Positions 7,188 through 16,168 of a DNA stretch of 34,031 nucleotides are shown in pieces (position 1 is the first letter of the stretch; each line of letters starts with the position of its first letter). This DNA comes from a virus. Below the pieces are notes generated by a model that made no database searches, was not told the origin of the DNA, and saw only the letters and a list, made by a program, of their open reading frames with translations. Made by a program: the position numbers and the translations under genes. Location: positions 1-34,031 of the IMG/VR virus record IMGVR_UViG_3300020195_000870; one strand, given 5' to 3'.

Positions 7188-7951
7188 CTACAGCAATAAT
7201 TGGCAGTGAAGGATGGGTTGGAAAATCCATGGTGAAACTGTTCCCTGATTCCGTTTGCTATGACACTAATGGCAAGACTGCATCTGACCAAGAGAAAGTT
7301 AACAAGTGTGACGTAGCTTTTATTTGTGTACCAACTCCTAATCCAAAAAATAAACTCTTAGATACCTCAATTGTCGAATCTTGTATCAGATGGTGTGAAT
7401 GCCCACTGATCGTGGTTCGATCTACTATCAACCCTGGCGACTGTGACCGATGGAGTGGTGAATTTGGTAAACGAATTGTATTTCAACCTGAATACTTAGG
7501 AGAAACTCCCAGCCATCCACTGATCGATCCAAGGACTAGACCATTCCTGGTTATAGGTGGAGAACGAGAAGATCGTCGTAAGCTGATTGAGCTGTATACC
7601 ACTGTCTATAACGCAAATGTGACTATTCGTCAGGTATCTAGTTTAGAGGCTGAAGTTATTAAACTCTCTGAGAATAGAGCAATTGCATTTAAAGTGGCCG
7701 AGTGCCAAGAGCTGTATGATGCCTGCGAAACCGCTGGAATCGATTACTACGCCATTCGCGATGCGGTATACGGGGATGATCCACGGTTCAACCTTTATTG
7801 GACCTTCATCTTTCCGGGTAAGCGTGGGATGAATTCTAAGTGTATACCCAAGGACGTTTACGCATGGGCTGCTTGGGCTGAATCGCTTGGTCACGAGCCC
7901 GATATCACCAACGGCATCTTAGAGAGGAATAAGCAATGGTTAGCGCAGTAA
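7184..7951 (+). CDS. Nucleotide-sugar dehydrogenase, UDP-glucose/GDP-mannose type, short form
   Basis: Members of this family oxidise C6 of a nucleotide sugar to a uronic acid using NAD. Visible motifs in order: GSEGWVG (7-13, dinucleotide loop), CVPTP (48-52), RSTINPG (79-85), PEYLGE (102-107), VIKLSEN (158-164, catalytic Lys/Asn region) and SKCIPKD (218-224) with the nucleophile at Cys220. At 255 aa it is far shorter than the usual 400-450 aa; the C-terminal sugar-nucleotide-binding domain is missing. The catalytic residues are kept, so it may be active on an unusual substrate or need a partner. The start overlaps the upstream stop (ATGA). Confidence 0.85.
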   Translation: MTTAIIGSEGWVGKSMVKLFPDSVCYDTNGKTASDQEKVNKCDVAFICVPTPNPKNKLLDTSIVESCIRWCECPLIVVRSTINPGDCDRWSGEFGKRIVFQPEYLGETPSHPLIDPRTRPFLVIGGEREDRRKLIELYTTVYNANVTIRQVSSLEAEVIKLSENRAIAFKVAECQELYDACETAGIDYYAIRDAVYGDDPRFNLYWTFIFPGKRGMNSKCIPKDVYAWAAWAESLGHEPDITNGILERNKQWLAQ

Positions 7952-8811
7952 TTCCATCCCGTAATGAGCCCTTTTTGCAGCAGACGATAGACGAGTTATT
8001 GTTAAGAGCCACCGGTGAGATCGAGATCGTTGTGGTGCTTGATGGCTATTGGCCTGATCCGAAACTAAAAGACGATCCACGGGTGGTTTTGGTTCATAGA
8101 GGAGTATCCAGAGGGATGAGAGCAGCAATTAATGCAGGTGTGGCAGTGGCCAAAGGTGACTATATTTTAAAAATAGATGCACACTGTATGGTGGGTGATG
8201 GCTTTGATCAAATCTTAGCTGATAATTGCGAAGATGATTGGGTGGTTGTTCCGACACGTCACCGCTTAGATCCGTATAACTGGGTTGTCAAAGACGATGG
8301 CCGAGCACCAATTAACTATATGTACCTATCATATCCAAATGATCCTAACGATTGGGGTGGTGCTGGTCTACATGGTCGGATTTGGGACGAGAATAATAAA
8401 TGCTCCGATCTTAAGAAGCTGGAGATTGATGACCTACTTTCTTCACAGGGATCGTGTTGGTTTATGAAGAAAACATATTTCGACTATCTAGAGTTGATGG
8501 ATGAGGAGAACTTCGGTACTTTTGCTCAGGAATTCCAAGAGATCAGCTTTAAAGCCTGGCTGTCTGGCGGCAGGGTAGTGGTGAATAAGAAGACTTGGTA
8601 CGCACATTGGCATAAGGGCAAAGATCCAGAGGGGAAGAACGTTCGGAACTATTTTATCGACACTAGAGATCTGAAAAAGGCTAATGAATATACCAATCGC
8701 TGGCTATCTGAGAAGGTTTGGCATAAGCAGATTCACGATATGAAGTGGTTAATCGAAAAGTTCTGGCCGGTTCCGGGTTGGCCGGAGGATAGGGAGCTAT
8801 GGAAGATTTAG
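7936..8811 (+). CDS. GT-A glycosyltransferase with DxH motif (GT2 / polypeptide GalNAc-transferase-like)
   Basis: A 291-aa enzyme. The N-terminus SAVIPSRNEPFLQQTIDELL and IVVVLDG (31-37) are the GT2-fold nucleotide-binding start. GVSRGMRAAINAGVAVAKGDY leads to ILKIDAHC (77-84), a DxH metal motif as in the polypeptide GalNAc-transferase group (GT27). Farther on, [33 protein letters not shown] and WYAHW follow the order of that group's acceptor region (Trp-x-x-GG ... H). It is a paralogue of the first domain of the gene at 9385. Transfer of a sugar to Ser/Thr of a protein is an inference; a plain GT2 role is the alternative. Confidence 0.82.
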   Translation: MVSAVIPSRNEPFLQQTIDELLLRATGEIEIVVVLDGYWPDPKLKDDPRVVLVHRGVSRGMRAAINAGVAVAKGDYILKIDAHCMVGDGFDQILADNCEDDWVVVPTRHRLDPYNWVVKDDGRAPINYMYLSYPNDPNDWGGAGLHGRIWDENNKCSDLKKLEIDDLLSSQGSCWFMKKTYFDYLELMDEENFGTFAQEFQEISFKAWLSGGRVVVNKKTWYAHWHKGKDPEGKNVRNYFIDTRDLKKANEYTNRWLSEKVWHKQIHDMKWLIEKFWPVPGWPEDRELWKI

Positions 8812-9401
8812 TCATCTACATTGAAGCATGTATCAACGCCCCGGGTCGCGTGGAGATCCCCGATGGTAATCGGGTAGATTTGGCTAGGTTGTTCGGCGAA
8901 CTAGGTTTCAGGACTGGAGCTGAGGTTGGCGTAGAGAAGGGCAAATACTCAGAGGTGCTATGTCAGAAGAATCCTGGAGTCAAACTCTATGCCATCGACG
9001 CTTGGCAGACATTCCCGGTCTATCGAGATCACGTCACTAATGAGGAGCTGGAATATTTTAGGGCTGAGACTGTCACAAGATTAGCTCCGTACGGCTGCAT
9101 AGTTATTAAAGGTCTGAGCACTGAAGTCGCTACTAGATTTGATGATGAATCTCTCGACTTTGTATATATCGATGGTGGGCATGACTTTGCCAATGTTGCG
9201 AGTGATCTATCTGCTTGGAACAAAAAGGTCAGACCTGGTGGGGTCGTCTCTGGTCACGATTATACCAAGAAGCCCGGATCTGGTGCGCTTAACGAAGTCG
9301 TCGAGGTAGTTGATGCTTGGATGAAGGCAAAGAATATCCATCCCTGGTTTGTACTGAAAGGAGACAGGTCTAATTCCTGGTTTTATGTCAAAACTGTTTG
9401 A
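8799..9401 (+). CDS. Class I SAM-dependent methyltransferase
   Basis: A 200-aa Rossmann-fold methyltransferase of the Methyltransf_24 type. GAEVGVEKGKYSEVL (about 40-54) is motif I, with YAIDAW just after it as the acidic motif II. DESLDFVYIDGGHDFANVASDL carries the characteristic DGGH, followed by VRPGGVVSGHDY. Members are often found in polysaccharide and glycopeptide clusters, methylating sugars or lipids. Here it is wedged with overlaps between two related glycosyltransferases, which suggests a glycan as substrate. GGAGGATAGGGAG upstream of ATG 8799 provides the ribosome site. Confidence 0.85.
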   Translation: MEDLVIYIEACINAPGRVEIPDGNRVDLARLFGELGFRTGAEVGVEKGKYSEVLCQKNPGVKLYAIDAWQTFPVYRDHVTNEELEYFRAETVTRLAPYGCIVIKGLSTEVATRFDDESLDFVYIDGGHDFANVASDLSAWNKKVRPGGVVSGHDYTKKPGSGALNEVVEVVDAWMKAKNIHPWFVLKGDRSNSWFYVKTV

Positions 9402-10944
9402 TCTCTCTATCTTAATTCCAGCACGAAACGAGATGTTTCTACAACGTACGATTGAAGATATCCTTGCACATATTGAGGGCAAAACTGAGATTATCGTTGT
9501 CTTAGATGGTCAGTGGCCAGAGCCTGGTCTACCCCAATATGACAATGTAACTATTATCTATAACGACGTTTCTATCGGGCAACGGGCAGCAACTAATCAG
9601 GCGGCTAGACTTTCAACAGCAAAGTACGTTATGAAGGTTGATGCACATTGTGCTTTTGACCAAGGCTTTGACGTTAAGATGATGTCGAAGATGCAGGATG
9701 ACTGGACAATGGTTCCAACCATGCGTAACCTGCACGTTTTTGACTGGGTCTGTGAGCAATGCGGCGATACTAGATATCAAGGACCTACTCCAACATTTTG
9801 TCTCAATTGTGATAACACTGACAAATTTAAGATGGATGTAGTTTGGATTGCCAAGCGCTCACCACAGAGCAGCTTCTTTAGATTTGACCACACTTTGCAC
9901 TTTCAATATTGGAATGACTTAGGTAAACGGGAAGAGAACAGGGGCGAGATAGCCGAAACCATGTCCATTCAAGGCTCCTGTTTTATGATGACTCGAGAGA
10001 AGTACTGGGAGTTGGATGTCTGTGATGAAGCGCATGGTAGCTGGGGACAACAGGGAGTTGAAGTGGCTTGCAAGACCTGGTTATCGGGGGGCCGAGTGGT
10101 TGTTAATAAATTAACTTGGTATGCCCACATGTTCAGGACTCAGGGTGGGGACTTTGGCTTCCCTTATCCACTATCTAATACCGAAGTGGAGAAAGCCCGC
10201 CAATACTCCCGTGATCTATTCATCGGTAACAACTGGCCAAAGGCAATCCATAATCTGCAATGGCTAATCGATAAGTTTAATCCGCCGGATTGGGTCAGTA
10301 CTAAACAGAATAAGGGCATTATTTACTACACCGACAACCAACTAAACCTCAAGATTGCTCATAAGGTCCAGAAGCAGCTTCTCACGATTGGTTTACCGAT
10401 TGTTAGCGCCTCACTCAAGCCGATGCCTCATTTTGGCCAGAATATCCATTTGCCATTAAAACGAGGCTATTTAGCTATGTTTAAGCAGATACTGGCAGCG
10501 CTAGAAGCCTCGACCGCTGAGATCATCTATTTTTGTGAACATGACGTCATCTATCACCCCTCCCACTTCGACTTTACTCCTCCCACTAAAGATAAGTTTT
10601 ATTACAACGAGAACTTTTGGAAGGTTCGAATAGAAGATGGTCATGCAGTCCATTATGACGCTAAACAAGTTAGTGGTTTGGTTGCGTATAGAGAACTATT
10701 AATAAAAGAGTATCGCAAGCGAGTGACTGATGTAGAGCGAGATGGATATGACCGACGGACCGGCTTTGAACCGGGGACTCACGACGATCGAGCTGTACGG
10801 TACTTCTCCGAACAACCAAACGTTGATATTAGACATGACCACAACTTAACCAAGAACCGTTGGTCAGAAGATCTATTTCGAAACAAACCTGTTAATTGGA
10901 TTGAAGCTGACGAAGTACCAGGCTGGGGAAGGATAACGATCTAA
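9385..10944 (+). CDS. Two-domain glycosyltransferase: DxH GT-A domain with zinc ribbon, plus second domain
   Basis: A 519-aa protein. Domain 1 (about 1-295) is a paralogue of the gene at 7936: [32 protein letters not shown] (84-89, DxH), [15 protein letters not shown], then [18 protein letters not shown] (219-236) and TWYAHMFR, close in pattern to polypeptide GalNAc-transferases. Inserted at 123-142 is CEQC-x12-CLNC, a four-cysteine zinc ribbon absent from the sister gene. Domain 2 (about 308-519) starts [20 protein letters not shown] and has [13 protein letters not shown] (380-392), which looks like another GT-A-type catalytic loop. Its start overlaps the methyltransferase and its stop overlaps the Ser-repeat gene (TAATG). 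Confidence 0.8.
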   Translation: MSKLFDLSILIPARNEMFLQRTIEDILAHIEGKTEIIVVLDGQWPEPGLPQYDNVTIIYNDVSIGQRAATNQAARLSTAKYVMKVDAHCAFDQGFDVKMMSKMQDDWTMVPTMRNLHVFDWVCEQCGDTRYQGPTPTFCLNCDNTDKFKMDVVWIAKRSPQSSFFRFDHTLHFQYWNDLGKREENRGEIAETMSIQGSCFMMTREKYWELDVCDEAHGSWGQQGVEVACKTWLSGGRVVVNKLTWYAHMFRTQGGDFGFPYPLSNTEVEKARQYSRDLFIGNNWPKAIHNLQWLIDKFNPPDWVSTKQNKGIIYYTDNQLNLKIAHKVQKQLLTIGLPIVSASLKPMPHFGQNIHLPLKRGYLAMFKQILAALEASTAEIIYFCEHDVIYHPSHFDFTPPTKDKFYYNENFWKVRIEDGHAVHYDAKQVSGLVAYRELLIKEYRKRVTDVERDGYDRRTGFEPGTHDDRAVRYFSEQPNVDIRHDHNLTKNRWSEDLFRNKPVNWIEADEVPGWGRITI

Positions 10945-13900
10945 TGGCACGACTTTGGTCCTCAGGTTTTGAATTACAATCGGTTGTGTCCGCTGTTGAG
11001 GTCGACGTTATTTCTGGTTCACCAACCATTAGTACTGCGACCAAGCGTAGTGGTTCGGCATCATTTCGAGTTAATCCATCTGCAACAACTGCTCACGCTC
11101 GTCATGCACTTGCCGGGTCAGCGATAATTTCAACCACCCTTTTTGCTCGTTTCTATCTGTACATCACGACCTCTACCGGTGCTCTAGCTACGATTTTTAG
11201 ATTTAGTAATGGAACAACCGACAGATGTTCCATTCGTCTTAATAGTGATCGGACACTAGAACTTTGGAATTCTTCGGTTCAGCTCGGAAGCGATAGTACC
11301 GCCTTAAATACTTCTACCTGGTATTGTATTGAGGCTAAATTGATTCTCGATGGAATTGGTCTTGGTACAACCTTTGAAGGGAAAATTGATGGTACTGTTT
11401 TTGCTACCGGTACAAGCCAAAGTATCGGCTCGGTTGAAAGCATTATGCTTGGAGCCGTTACGACACAGACTTCGGACCTTTATTTTGATGATGTTGCCGT
11501 TAATGACAGTTCCGGTTCTTTTGAGAATACTTATGCTGGTGCAGGATCGATTCTTCACCTTAAACCGAATGATACGGGTGATGCTAATGAATTAGGGGCT
11601 GGAACGTCTACAAATTATAATCTTGTTGATGAGGTAACGCCAGATGATGCGACTACCCAGATTGCCACAACTTCCGATGCGGCGGCTGAAAAAGATAGTT
11701 ATAAGATCGAAGATACCCCAGCCGCTATTAATTCGGGTGACACTATCAAAGTAGTCTCGGTTGGTGGGAGATTTAAGCGATCATCAAATAATACCTCTGA
11801 TACGGTTGTATTAACGGTTAAATCTACTACTGGAGGAACAATTGAAGATAGTTCGAATATTCAACCCAATAGCAATGTCACTTGGCGTACCAATGCCAAT
11901 GCAACGCCACGGCTGTATCCACTCACTATCTATGATTTGCCTGGAGGCTCAACTACTGTTTGGACCAAAGCGGACCTAGATACTGCCGAGATTGGTTTTC
12001 GAAAAACCGTCGACTCGACTGCCGGGGTCGAAATGTCGACTATTTGGATGTTGGTGGAATATGCCGCCGCAGCAGCAGGAAGCCCCAGCGCTTCAGTAAG
12101 CCCTTCAAGCTCGATTTCAGCCTCTAGAAGTCCTAGTGCATCTGTATCACCTAGCTCAAGTGTTTCCCTGAGCCAATCCCCCAGCGCCAGCGTTAGCCTG
12201 AGTCAGTCACCATCAGCGTCAGTATCACCCTCTGCTAGTGTTAGTCCGTCATCATCGGTTAGTGCATCTCAATCACCATCAGCCTCTACATCACCATCCG
12301 CCAGCGTGTCACCTTCCATTAGTCCTTCGAGCTCTATATCACCAAGCTCGAGCTCTTCACCGAGTGTTTCACCATCAGCGTCTACATCACCCTCGGCCTC
12401 GATCTCCCCAAGCTCTAGTATTTCTGCTTCTCAATCTCCGTCTGCATCTATAAGCCCAAGTTCTTCAGTTTCACCGAGTCAGTCCCCATCCGCTTCTATA
12501 TCTCCTAGTGCATCTATATCTCCATCAAGCTCTAGTAGCGCGAGTGTGAGTCCATCAGCGTCCATTAGTCCTTCAAGTTCTTCAAGCCCATCTATATCGC
12601 CAAGCTCATCTACAAGCCCCTCTGCTAGTCGAAGTCCAAGCGCGAGTGAAAGTCCATCACAATCACCTTCCGCGTCTATAAGCCCTTCGAGCTCTATAAG
12701 TTCATCTATATCACCAAGCGCCTCAGTTTCCCCAAGCGCGAGTGTATCTCCATCCTCTTCTTCCTCAGCTAGCCAAAGTCCATCTGCAAGTCGAAGCCCT
12801 TCAGCTTCGGTATCTCCTTCAATCTCCCCGTCTGCAAGCCAAAGCCCGAGTTCATCTATATCTTCTTCTCAATCTCCGTCCGCTTCCATAAGTCCATCTT
12901 CAAGCGTAAGCCCCTCAATTTCACCAAGTGCCAGCATATCTCCATCAGCCAGCGTGTCACCTTCGGTGTCCCCATCAGCCTCGGTTTCTCCATCAAGCAG
13001 CAGCAGTTCTTCAGTTTCCCCAAGCGCCTCTGTAAGCCCCTCCGCTTCAGTTTCCCCTTCTTCAAGTATAAGTGCTAGCCAGTCCCCAAGCGCGAGTATC
13101 AGCCCTAGCGCCTCAATATCTCCATCCATCAGCCCCTCTGCTAGTCGAAGTCCAAGCGCCAGCGTTTCCCCTAGCATCTCGCCATCAGCGTCTGTTTCCC
13201 CAAGCGCGAGTATCAGCGCCTCAATTAGTCCATCAGCCAGCATCAGCCCCTCTTCTTCAGTTTCCCCGTCTTCATCTAGTAGCCCTAGTATCTCACCATC
13301 AGCGTCTGTGAGTCCGTCAGCATCCGTGTCAGCTAGTGTTAGTCCGTCAGCCAGTATTTCACCGAGTTCTAGTATAAGTTCATCTATATCCCCAAGCGCC
13401 TCAGTTTCCCCAAGCGCTTCAATTAGTCCAAGCTCGTCCTCATCCTTAAGCGTTTCCCCGAGCGCTTCCATTAGTCCTTCGGCAAGTGTGTCTCCATCGG
13501 TCTCACCTTCTGCTTCGATCAGTCCAAGTGCTAGCTCAAGCTCTTCAATCTCCCCTAGCGCATCAATCTCGCCTAGCGCATCAATATCCCCTAGCGCATC
13601 AACATCGTCCTCTATTAGTCCTAGCGCTTCAATTTCACCCTCTTCGTCATCTTCCTCGTCGAATAGTCCTTCTGCCTCTCTATCACCATCTGCGTCCATC
13701 TCTCCATCGGCTTCGGTTAGTGCATCTACATCACCATCAGCCTCTACATCACCATCCGCCAGCGCATCTTTGTCTATTTCGCCTTCGTCAAGCGTAAGTT
13801 CCTCAGTATCGCCCTCGTCTTCAGCATCTCCTTCAGTTGGCACTTCTCCTTCAGCCTCAGTTAGTCCGAGTTCTTCCGAATCGGCATCTATTTCACCAAG

Positions 13901-14144
13901 CTCAAGCTTGTCAGCTAGTGTTAGTCCCTCGGCTAGTATTTCACCCAGCTCGAGTAGCTCTCTGAGTCAATCCCCGTCTGCTAGTCGAAGTCCAAGCGCT
14001 TCTCTGAGCCCAAGCGCCAGCAGGTCTCCAAGTGCGAGTACTAGTCCAAGCCCTTCACCACCACCGGGATTCGGTTTAATCTTCATTGTTAATAGAGGCA
14101 GATTCGCTAAGTGGATCAGCAACAATAAATACTGGGAAATTTAG
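10944..14144 (+). CDS. Giant Ser-X repeat (mucin-like) protein with lectin-like N-terminus
   Basis: A 1066-aa protein. Residues about 1-200 have the character of a concanavalin/LamG jelly roll ([35 protein letters not shown]). Residues about 205-375 form a second beta-rich domain ending in [14 protein letters not shown]. From about 380 to 1040, Ser sits at almost every second position: [20 protein letters not shown] and variants, with X from P, A, S, V, I, Q, R, T, E and L. One clear slip of the pattern is at [10 protein letters not shown]. The end is [28 protein letters not shown]. It is probably a virion fibre or surface stalk, and Ser density plus neighbouring glycosyltransferases suggest heavy O-glycosylation. 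Both points are inferences. Confidence 0.8.
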   Translation: MARLWSSGFELQSVVSAVEVDVISGSPTISTATKRSGSASFRVNPSATTAHARHALAGSAIISTTLFARFYLYITTSTGALATIFRFSNGTTDRCSIRLNSDRTLELWNSSVQLGSDSTALNTSTWYCIEAKLILDGIGLGTTFEGKIDGTVFATGTSQSIGSVESIMLGAVTTQTSDLYFDDVAVNDSSGSFENTYAGAGSILHLKPNDTGDANELGAGTSTNYNLVDEVTPDDATTQIATTSDAAAEKDSYKIEDTPAAINSGDTIKVVSVGGRFKRSSNNTSDTVVLTVKSTTGGTIEDSSNIQPNSNVTWRTNANATPRLYPLTIYDLPGGSTTVWTKADLDTAEIGFRKTVDSTAGVEMSTIWMLVEYAAAAAGSPSASVSPSSSISASRSPSASVSPSSSVSLSQSPSASVSLSQSPSASVSPSASVSPSSSVSASQSPSASTSPSASVSPSISPSSSISPSSSSSPSVSPSASTSPSASISPSSSISASQSPSASISPSSSVSPSQSPSASISPSASISPSSSSSASVSPSASISPSSSSSPSISPSSSTSPSASRSPSASESPSQSPSASISPSSSISSSISPSASVSPSASVSPSSSSSASQSPSASRSPSASVSPSISPSASQSPSSSISSSQSPSASISPSSSVSPSISPSASISPSASVSPSVSPSASVSPSSSSSSSVSPSASVSPSASVSPSSSISASQSPSASISPSASISPSISPSASRSPSASVSPSISPSASVSPSASISASISPSASISPSSSVSPSSSSSPSISPSASVSPSASVSASVSPSASISPSSSISSSISPSASVSPSASISPSSSSSLSVSPSASISPSASVSPSVSPSASISPSASSSSSISPSASISPSASISPSASTSSSISPSASISPSSSSSSSNSPSASLSPSASISPSASVSASTSPSASTSPSASASLSISPSSSVSSSVSPSSSASPSVGTSPSASVSPSSSESASISPSSSLSASVSPSASISPSSSSSLSQSPSASRSPSASLSPSASRSPSASTSPSPSPPPGFGLIFIVNRGRFAKWISNNKYWEI
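12080..14070 (+). repeat. Degenerate (Ser-X)n coding repeat, 6-nt base period
   Basis: About 2 kb in which Ser codons alternate with other codons. An 18-nt (six-residue, SPSASI-like) super-unit is often visible, for example three tandem near-copies around 13558-13610. Both TCN and AGY Ser codons are used freely, so the protein pattern is kept while the DNA is varied. That points to selection on the protein rather than a recent slippage expansion. Confidence 0.9.
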
Positions 14145-14173
14145 TTGACTTTCTGCTCGATTCGCTGTATAAA
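14145..14173 (+). promoter_or_regulatory. Promoter for second half of sugar island
   Basis: TTGACT (14145-14150), a 17-bp spacer and TATAAA (14168-14173), beginning at the base after the stop codon of the Ser-repeat gene. This is close to the sigma-70 consensus and is one of the best promoters in the window. Transcription would start near 14180. Confidence 0.75.
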
Positions 14174-14179
14174 CGAGTT

Positions 14180-14239
14180 GGTATCGTAGCCACATAAGTT
14201 TTGGCTATTCACCACAGATTAACGTCTGTGGTTTTTTTT
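14180..14239 (+). terminator. Hairpin pair with T-run before epimerase gene
   Basis: TAGCCA/TGGCTA (14187-14207, 9-nt loop), then CCACAGA/TCTGTGG (14212-14231) followed by eight T. The unit is about 60 nt from the predicted transcription start. A second run of seven T (14243-14249) and AGAAA lead into ATG 14256; there is no Shine-Dalgarno. Confidence 0.75.
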
Positions 14240-14255
14240 GTGCTTTTTTTAGAAA

Positions 14256-15029
14256 ATGGAGTATATTACAGGCGCATCAGGATTTTTAGGGACACATCTA
14301 ATCTCACGGTTAGCTAATCCAACCAAACTCCCTCATTCCGACATTTCTACCACCAAGATTCAACCATTCGATCGCTTCTTCTTCCTCTCGGCATATGGCA
14401 ATATGGCTTTTCATAATGAAGACAACAAAATCGTCCAGGCCAACATCACAGACTTAACATCAGTACTAGATCAGGTTGATTTTAAAAAAGGTTTTAAGTC
14501 TTTTGTTTACGTTTCCTCATCCTCAGTCAGACTCAAGCGTCAAACTATGTACTCCCACACCAAACGAGCAGCGGAAGAGATCCTTATTGGTTATATGGAA
14601 AAGCATAATGTCCCTATCTGTATTGTCCGACCATATTCAATCACTGGAGTGGGGGAGCAAAAAGAGCATCTAATACCAACCTTAATACGATCATGCATGA
14701 CTGGCGAAAATGTCAACCTAGTACCCAACCCTGTTCACGATTGGATCGATGTTGATGATGTAGCTGAGGGGATTGTTAATCTCTCAACTCATGGCGCACG
14801 AGGAATCTTCGAGTTAGGGACAGGGACTGGAGTATCTAATATTCAGGTCGTTAAGGTGGTCGAAGAAGTCACTGGTAAGAAGGCCAATATAAATATAGTA
14901 GGTCAGATGCGCGATTATGACAACGAAGATTGGATTTCAGGCAATTTTAGAGCTCGTAGCTATGGCTGGTTGCCTAAGAAGAAGTTAGCTGACTCGGTCA
15001 AAGAAATGGTGGCAGCATATGGAAATTAG
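14256..15029 (+). CDS. NAD-dependent nucleotide-sugar epimerase/dehydratase (extended SDR)
   Basis: A 257-aa extended short-chain dehydrogenase. TGASGFLG (5-12) is the NAD-binding glycine motif. VYVSSSSV (84-91) gives the catalytic Ser, and YSHTK (99-103) the Tyr-x-x-x-Lys pair. RPYSITGVGE and HDWIDVDDVAEGIVNL are usual for sugar epimerases. At 257 aa it is shorter than the common 310-340 aa; the N-terminal Rossmann part is reduced after the first helix (PTKLPHSDI region). It probably makes a modified sugar donor for the neighbouring transferases. It overlaps the transketolase gene by 11 nt. Confidence 0.87.
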   Translation: MEYITGASGFLGTHLISRLANPTKLPHSDISTTKIQPFDRFFFLSAYGNMAFHNEDNKIVQANITDLTSVLDQVDFKKGFKSFVYVSSSSVRLKRQTMYSHTKRAAEEILIGYMEKHNVPICIVRPYSITGVGEQKEHLIPTLIRSCMTGENVNLVPNPVHDWIDVDDVAEGIVNLSTHGARGIFELGTGTGVSNIQVVKVVEEVTGKKANINIVGQMRDYDNEDWISGNFRARSYGWLPKKKLADSVKEMVAAYGN

Positions 15030-15675
15030 AGACGCTTTGCGAATCAATAAACTTGAGCGACGGATCATTGATATCGCCTACAAGAAGCAGCTATCACACC
15101 TGTCTAGTTGTCTGACTGCCGTTCGATTAATCGACAACATTTACAAGATTAAAAAGGATGATGAACCCTTCGTTTTGGATAACGGTCACGCAGCACTGGC
15201 TCTATATGTTGTGTTGGAGAAGATGTATTTTAACGATGCTGAGGCACTATTTGAGAAGCATGGTGTACATCCAAACCGAGATGTGGATGACCGAATTTGG
15301 GCATCTACTGGCTCTTTGGGGCAGGGTCTACCGATTGCTGCTGGGATGGCTCTAGCCGACAGATCAAAGCCAGTTTATGTCCTAACTTCAGATGGCGCAA
15401 TGGCTGAGGGTTCTAATTGGGAAGCTCTACGTATTGCAGGTGAGCAACGACTAGAGAACTTACGAATCACGGTTAATGCTAATGGTACGGGAGCATATGG
15501 CAAGGTTGAGACTGATCTATTAGAAGCTCGCATGCAGTACTTTTATCCATCACTAGTTATCTCGACCAATATGTACAGCTATCCCGATTACCTCCAGGGG
15601 CTAGACGGTCACTATCACACCCTAACCGAAGACCAGTATCAAGATATTGTCAGGAGGTCCGATGCAACGACATGA
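15019..15675 (+). CDS. Transketolase-like protein, N-terminal (ThDP pyrophosphate) subunit
   Basis: A 218-aa protein matching the N-terminal half of split transketolases. LSSCLTAVRLIDNIYKI and LDNGHAALALYVVLE correspond to the early substrate-side segment. STGSLGQGLPIAAGMALA follows, then LTSDGAMAEGSNWEALRIA ... NANG (about 127-157), the thiamine-diphosphate/metal motif with GDG changed to SDG. Usual N-subunits are about 270 aa, so it is trimmed. It overlaps the C-subunit gene, suggesting an equimolar complex. It probably moves a two-carbon ketol unit in making an unusual sugar; the substrate is unknown. Confidence 0.85.
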   Translation: MEIRDALRINKLERRIIDIAYKKQLSHLSSCLTAVRLIDNIYKIKKDDEPFVLDNGHAALALYVVLEKMYFNDAEALFEKHGVHPNRDVDDRIWASTGSLGQGLPIAAGMALADRSKPVYVLTSDGAMAEGSNWEALRIAGEQRLENLRITVNANGTGAYGKVETDLLEARMQYFYPSLVISTNMYSYPDYLQGLDGHYHTLTEDQYQDIVRRSDATT

Positions 15676-16156
15676 GTCCCAGCGCGGATACTTCGCGCAC
15701 GCGTTATATGAATCAATGAAAGAGAACGAGGACATCTTCCTACTGGTTGGCGATCTTGGGTATAAGGTTTTTGATCAGCACTTCGAAGACTTTCCTGGTC
15801 GATGTGTTAATACTGGCGCTAGTGAACAAGCAATGATCGGCATTGCAGTCGGTTTAGCTTTAAAGGGAAAGATTCCATTTGCCTATTCAATAACCAACTT
15901 CCTACTCCGCCGACCGTACGAAACTCTCAAGCTTTATGCCGATGAAGAACAGATCGCGATTAAGTTGGTTGGTTCAGGTCGGGATAAAGATTATGCCCAC
16001 GACGGTCCCAGCCATGATGCTACCGAGGCTAAACAACTTTTAGCCACACTCCCTAATGTTAATCAGTATTGGCCAGATGAAAAAGAAGAAGTAACAGCCA
16101 TGGTTAAAGCGATGGTTGATAGTAAGAAACCCGACTTTATCTCACTAAAACGATAA
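15662..16156 (+). CDS. Transketolase-like protein, pyrimidine-domain subunit (short)
   Basis: A 164-aa partner of the upstream gene. ATG 15662 is preceded by a perfect AGGAGG (15652-15657); the TTG at 15647 lies before that site and is rejected. RGYFAHALYESMKENEDIFLLVGDLG opens the pyrimidine-binding domain. NTGASEQAMIGIAVGLAL (about 58-75) carries the Glu that activates thiamine diphosphate. Split transketolase C-subunits are usually about 300 aa because a regulatory C-terminal domain follows. Here the protein stops after the pyrimidine domain (KKPDFISLKR), giving a minimal enzyme. Confidence 0.85.
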   Translation: MQRHESQRGYFAHALYESMKENEDIFLLVGDLGYKVFDQHFEDFPGRCVNTGASEQAMIGIAVGLALKGKIPFAYSITNFLLRRPYETLKLYADEEQIAIKLVGSGRDKDYAHDGPSHDATEAKQLLATLPNVNQYWPDEKEEVTAMVKAMVDSKKPDFISLKR

Positions 16157-16168
16157 AGGAGGTGAAAT

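Noticed and set aside
12238-13797. Several + strand frames rich in His, Leu and Arg inside the repeat
   Set aside because: They are frame-shifted readings of the same repeat and have no ribosome sites.
12869-13843. 324-codon open frame on the - strand (Glu/Asp/Gly/Leu/Ala-rich)
   Set aside because: It is the mirror of the Ser-X repeat. Alternating Ser codons leave few stop codons on the other strand, and there is no start context.
12080-14070. CRISPR-like array of short repeats
   Set aside because: There are no constant repeats with unique spacers; the periodicity is codon-level within one intact gene.
15647-15661. TTG 15647 as start of the transketolase C-subunit
   Set aside because: The AGGAGG at 15652-15657 lies after it and serves ATG 15662.
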